A stretch of DNA of 23,859 nucleotides from JAQGMO01 sp050954505 (GTDB lineage Bacteria > Pseudomonadota > Gammaproteobacteria > Burkholderiales > Burkholderiaceae_D). Shown here piece after piece: positions 21,558 to 23,859 of this stretch; positions within the stretch are counted from its first letter, which is position 1; each line of letters opens with the position of its first letter. The stretch covers positions 1 to 23,859 of the forward strand of contig JBPBPY010000130.1 in the NCBI GenBank assembly GCA_050954505.1, read 5' to 3'. The notes below the pieces were generated by a model that was not told the origin of the DNA, made no database searches, and saw only the letters and a list, made by a program, of their open reading frames with translations. The position numbers and the translations under genes were made by a program.

Positions 21558-23486
21558 ATGCAAATTCCTTCACAACGGCCGCCATCCCCGTCAGCCAGCG
21601 CTGCGCCCAACGGCGGCGACGCCACAGCCAGGGCTGCCACCAGCCAGGATGCGGCCAGTCGCCCCGCTGCGGCGCTCACCGGCGCAGCAAAGGCCGATGC
21701 ATCCGCCGCACCGCCGGCAGCACGCCCCACGCTGCCCCTGTATGCCAGCGGCAGCAATACCTCGCAAGCCCTGCTGCGCAGCCGCCTGGCGTCCAACGGT
21801 CTGGCTGCGGCAACGGCTGGCGCTTCTGCCATCGAGGCTGGCCGGATGGCCGCTGCGGGGCATCCAGCGCTGCACGGGGATTTGCACGTGAGCGTGGCGG
21901 CGGATTCCGGCGTACGCCTGCGGTCCATCCTGCAAACACTTGCACCAGAACGTGTGCACCAGATTCGCCTGACCGGCGCCGATTTCACGGCAGCCGATAT
22001 CGCGCTGCTGGCCTCGCTGCCGCAGTTGCAAGCCATCAAAGTCATCTGTGGCGTCGCCTTGCCAACGGCGTCGCTCATGGCCATCGGCAGCTTGAAACAA
22101 CTCACCGAGCTCGATCTTTCCACCTACCGGGCGCTCAAGCCAGGTGACCTGGCACTGGTCGAACGCTTGCCACACCTGCGCAAACTGAACCTCGAAAATC
22201 GCAGTGTGGTCGACGATGCAGCGATCGCTTTCCTGACCAATGCAGGCGCGCTCGAAGAACTCAACCTGGGTTCCTGCGCCATCGGTGATCTGTCTGCCGA
22301 CGTCATCAGCGGCCTGCACAAACTCACCCATCTGATCCTCGATGGCACGGCGGTCTCGGACCGGATGCTGCAGCGGCTGCCTGCCCTGGCCAGCTTGCAG
22401 GTACTCGGAATGGCACGTTGCCAGGGGTTCAGCTCTGCCGCACTGGCAAACCTGCTGCCGGCGCTGCCGGCACTGGAAGTATTACATCTGACCATGTGCC
22501 ACCAGCTATCGAATGCCGTGTTCGATACGGTTGCAGCATGGCCGCCATTGCGGCAACTCTTTGCCGCACGGGTAGCATGGGACGATGACGCCTTGCAGGC
22601 AATGGCAAATCTGCAGACACTGGAAAAGATCGTCCTGAAACTCAATCCATTGATCAGCCACCGGGGCATCGGTGCATTGGGCGCCTTGCCGCGACTGACT
22701 TATCTCGACCTGCATGGCTGTGCTGGCGCCAACGCTGCTGCAATCGGCAAACTGGTCGAACGCGGAAATTCACCGCTGCAGACGCTGTATCTGGAAAACT
22801 GCAAGGCCATCGACGATGCCGCCTTGCTGGCCATCGGACAGGGCGCGCCAGGCCTGCGGCGCCTGGTGCTCGATGGCTGCAGCCGGATCTCCGCCACAGG
22901 CGTGGCAGCACTGCTGCCGGCGCAACAGCTCGACGATTTCAGCGTGGCTTACTGCGAAGGTATCGGCAATGAAGCCATGCGACACATCGGCGGGTTCACG
23001 CATCTCACAAAGCTCAATATTGCCAATTGCACCGCAGTGGATAAAGAAGGACTGGAATTCCTTTTGCCCCTGCAGTTGCTGACCGACTTCACGATTTCCG
23101 GTTGCCCGTTCACCGATGACAGCATGGCAGTACTGGGCGGGTTGGTGAACCTCGAAAGGCTGACCGCAGAATATTGCATGCGTTCGAAGCACTATCCGCA
23201 AACCGATAAAACGCTGGCGGTACTGAGCCAGCTGACCTCGCTTCGCCAGCTCAAGCTGAGCGGCAATCCGAACATGACGCGTGCCGGCATCCTGCAGCTG
23301 TGCAGCCTGCCGCACCTGGCAAAGCTGTACTTCTACCCTTCTGCCGTGCCGCTAGAACAGATCAAGGATGCCTTTCCACGCGCAAGCCTGTTGCACAGCG
23401 GTCCGCTGAATCTCGACCGGGGACCAGGCAATCGTCACTTTTTCGAGCGGCCGGAGGAGATCAGTCCATTTCCACTGCAGGCTTGA
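21558..23486 (+). CDS. Leucine-rich-repeat protein, candidate HrpL-regulated type III effector
   Basis: A 642-residue protein. Residues 1-115 are Ser/Ala/Pro-rich and probably unfolded. The first residues (MQIPSQRPPSPSASAAP) fit the Pseudomonas syringae export pattern: Ile3/Pro4, many Ser, and no acidic residue until position 21. From about 136 to 600 there are about 18 leucine-rich repeats of 24-26 residues. Many are of the cysteine-containing type (LxxLxLxxCxxIxDxAL, for example LYLENCKAIDDAAL and LVLDGCSRISATGV), as in F-box/LRR and AMN1-like proteins. I see no F-box, no IpaH-type E3 ligase domain and no signal peptide or membrane anchor. The frame is open upstream to 21405. The hrp box rules out starts before about 21473, leaving ATG 21558 or, less likely, 21480. 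A binding partner in the host is the natural reading, but the target is unknown. Confidence 0.88.
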   Translation: MQIPSQRPPSPSASAAPNGGDATARAATSQDAASRPAAALTGAAKADASAAPPAARPTLPLYASGSNTSQALLRSRLASNGLAAATAGASAIEAGRMAAAGHPALHGDLHVSVAADSGVRLRSILQTLAPERVHQIRLTGADFTAADIALLASLPQLQAIKVICGVALPTASLMAIGSLKQLTELDLSTYRALKPGDLALVERLPHLRKLNLENRSVVDDAAIAFLTNAGALEELNLGSCAIGDLSADVISGLHKLTHLILDGTAVSDRMLQRLPALASLQVLGMARCQGFSSAALANLLPALPALEVLHLTMCHQLSNAVFDTVAAWPPLRQLFAARVAWDDDALQAMANLQTLEKIVLKLNPLISHRGIGALGALPRLTYLDLHGCAGANAAAIGKLVERGNSPLQTLYLENCKAIDDAALLAIGQGAPGLRRLVLDGCSRISATGVAALLPAQQLDDFSVAYCEGIGNEAMRHIGGFTHLTKLNIANCTAVDKEGLEFLLPLQLLTDFTISGCPFTDDSMAVLGGLVNLERLTAEYCMRSKHYPQTDKTLAVLSQLTSLRQLKLSGNPNMTRAGILQLCSLPHLAKLYFYPSAVPLEQIKDAFPRASLLHSGPLNLDRGPGNRHFFERPEEISPFPLQA

Positions 23487-23514
23487 ACGCCACTGCAACA
23501 TCAGCGGGGCCAAT

Positions 23515-23540
23515 GAAAAATGCCAGGCTGAGCCTGGCAT
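23515..23540 (-). terminator. Rho-independent terminator of the rplQ operon
   Basis: ATGCCAGGCT and AGCCTGGCAT form a 10-bp stem (23520-23540). On the minus strand it is followed by a run of T (about five, 23519-23515). It lies 45 bp past the rplQ stop. On the plus strand it is also just downstream of the LRR gene stop (34 bp), but the T-tract there is broken, so it may stop that transcript less well. Confidence 0.85.
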
Positions 23541-23585
23541 CGTTGTTGCGTTGTGACCGCGACAAGTTCGCGGCCGCAGGCCGAA

Positions 23586-23859
23586 TCAATCGGCGCTGGT
23601 ATCTTCAACCGCTTCGGTGATCTCTGGACGGTCGACAAGTTCGATGAATGCCATCGGCGCATTGTCGCCAACGCGGTGACCCATCTTCAAAATGCGAATG
23701 TAGCCACCGTTGCGGTTGGCGTAGCGTGGGCCCAGTTCAGCGAACAGCTTGACGACCATTTCGCGGTCGCGCAGGCGCGAGAATGCCAGGCGCTTGTTGG
23801 CCAGCGTGTCGTTCTTGCCGAGCGTGATGATCGGTTCGAAAACGCGGCGCAATTCCTTG
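23586..23859 (-). CDS. rplQ: 50S ribosomal protein L17, 5' end outside window
   Basis: The C-terminal 90 residues of L17 are visible; the frame enters from the right edge. The sequence ELRRVFEPIITLGKND...NKRLAFSRLRDREMVVKLFAELGPRYANRNGGYIRI matches the conserved core, with the usual MGHRVGDNAPMAFIELVD segment and a short acidic tail (EAVEDTSAD). In bacteria rplQ normally ends the alpha operon (rpsM-rpsK-rpsD-rpoA-rplQ), and the terminator directly downstream agrees with that. Confidence 0.96.
   Translation of the reverse strand, partial: KELRRVFEPIITLGKNDTLANKRLAFSRLRDREMVVKLFAELGPRYANRNGGYIRILKMGHRVGDNAPMAFIELVDRPEITEAVEDTSAD

Overview
The window looks like chromosomal DNA from a betaproteobacterium of the order Burkholderiales, most likely the family Oxalobacteraceae (Herbaspirillum-like). 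The reasons are the system II cytochrome c maturation genes beside a cytochrome c4, yihA and hemB; the moderately high GC content; the NodI/NodJ-type ABC pair near dsbD and rplQ; and a HrpL-type promoter, which fits a group I Hrp type III secretion lineage. The genus is an inference; no marker gene fixes it.

Layout. Positions 1-3690 (minus strand) carry ccsB (cut by the window edge), resB and a di-haem cytochrome c4 with its own terminator. Divergent from these are yihA/engB (3862-4773) and hemB (4977-5993), followed by a CorA-type transporter (6013-7155). Between yihA and hemB, on the opposite strand, is a compact string of four hairpins ending in a U-tract (4791-4896). I read it as a small RNA with anti-Shine-Dalgarno loops of the 'cuckoo' type. 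Positions 7197-12755 are accessory: a 361-residue protein with an internal repeat and a HrpL-like promoter, an Old Yellow Enzyme reductase (xenA-like) divergent from an ArsR-type regulator, and an unrecognised 820-residue Ala-rich protein. Positions 13052-16370 hold two divergent GAF-containing sensor kinases, one of them hybrid. Then come a 1-Cys peroxiredoxin, dsbD, and a NodJ/NodI-like ABC exporter whose two genes are separated by about 21 copies of an 8-bp repeat. A leucine-rich-repeat protein (21558-23486) follows a perfect hrp box, and the window ends in rplQ.

How the parts fit. DsbD (periplasmic reductant), ResB/CcsB (haem export and ligation), cytochrome c4 (electron carrier) and HemB (haem precursor) form one functional theme, cytochrome c production. 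From memory, rplQ, dsbD, hemB, yihA, cytochrome c4, resB and ccsB lie close together in many Burkholderiales. Here that block appears opened by inserted accessory genes, at least one and perhaps three of which look like type III secretion effectors. No secretion apparatus gene is in the window, so the effectors would be unlinked to it.

The strongest observations are the perfect hrp box before the LRR gene, the four-hairpin RNA antisense to the hemB leader, the effector-like triple-repeat protein, and the octanucleotide array inside the ABC transporter operon.
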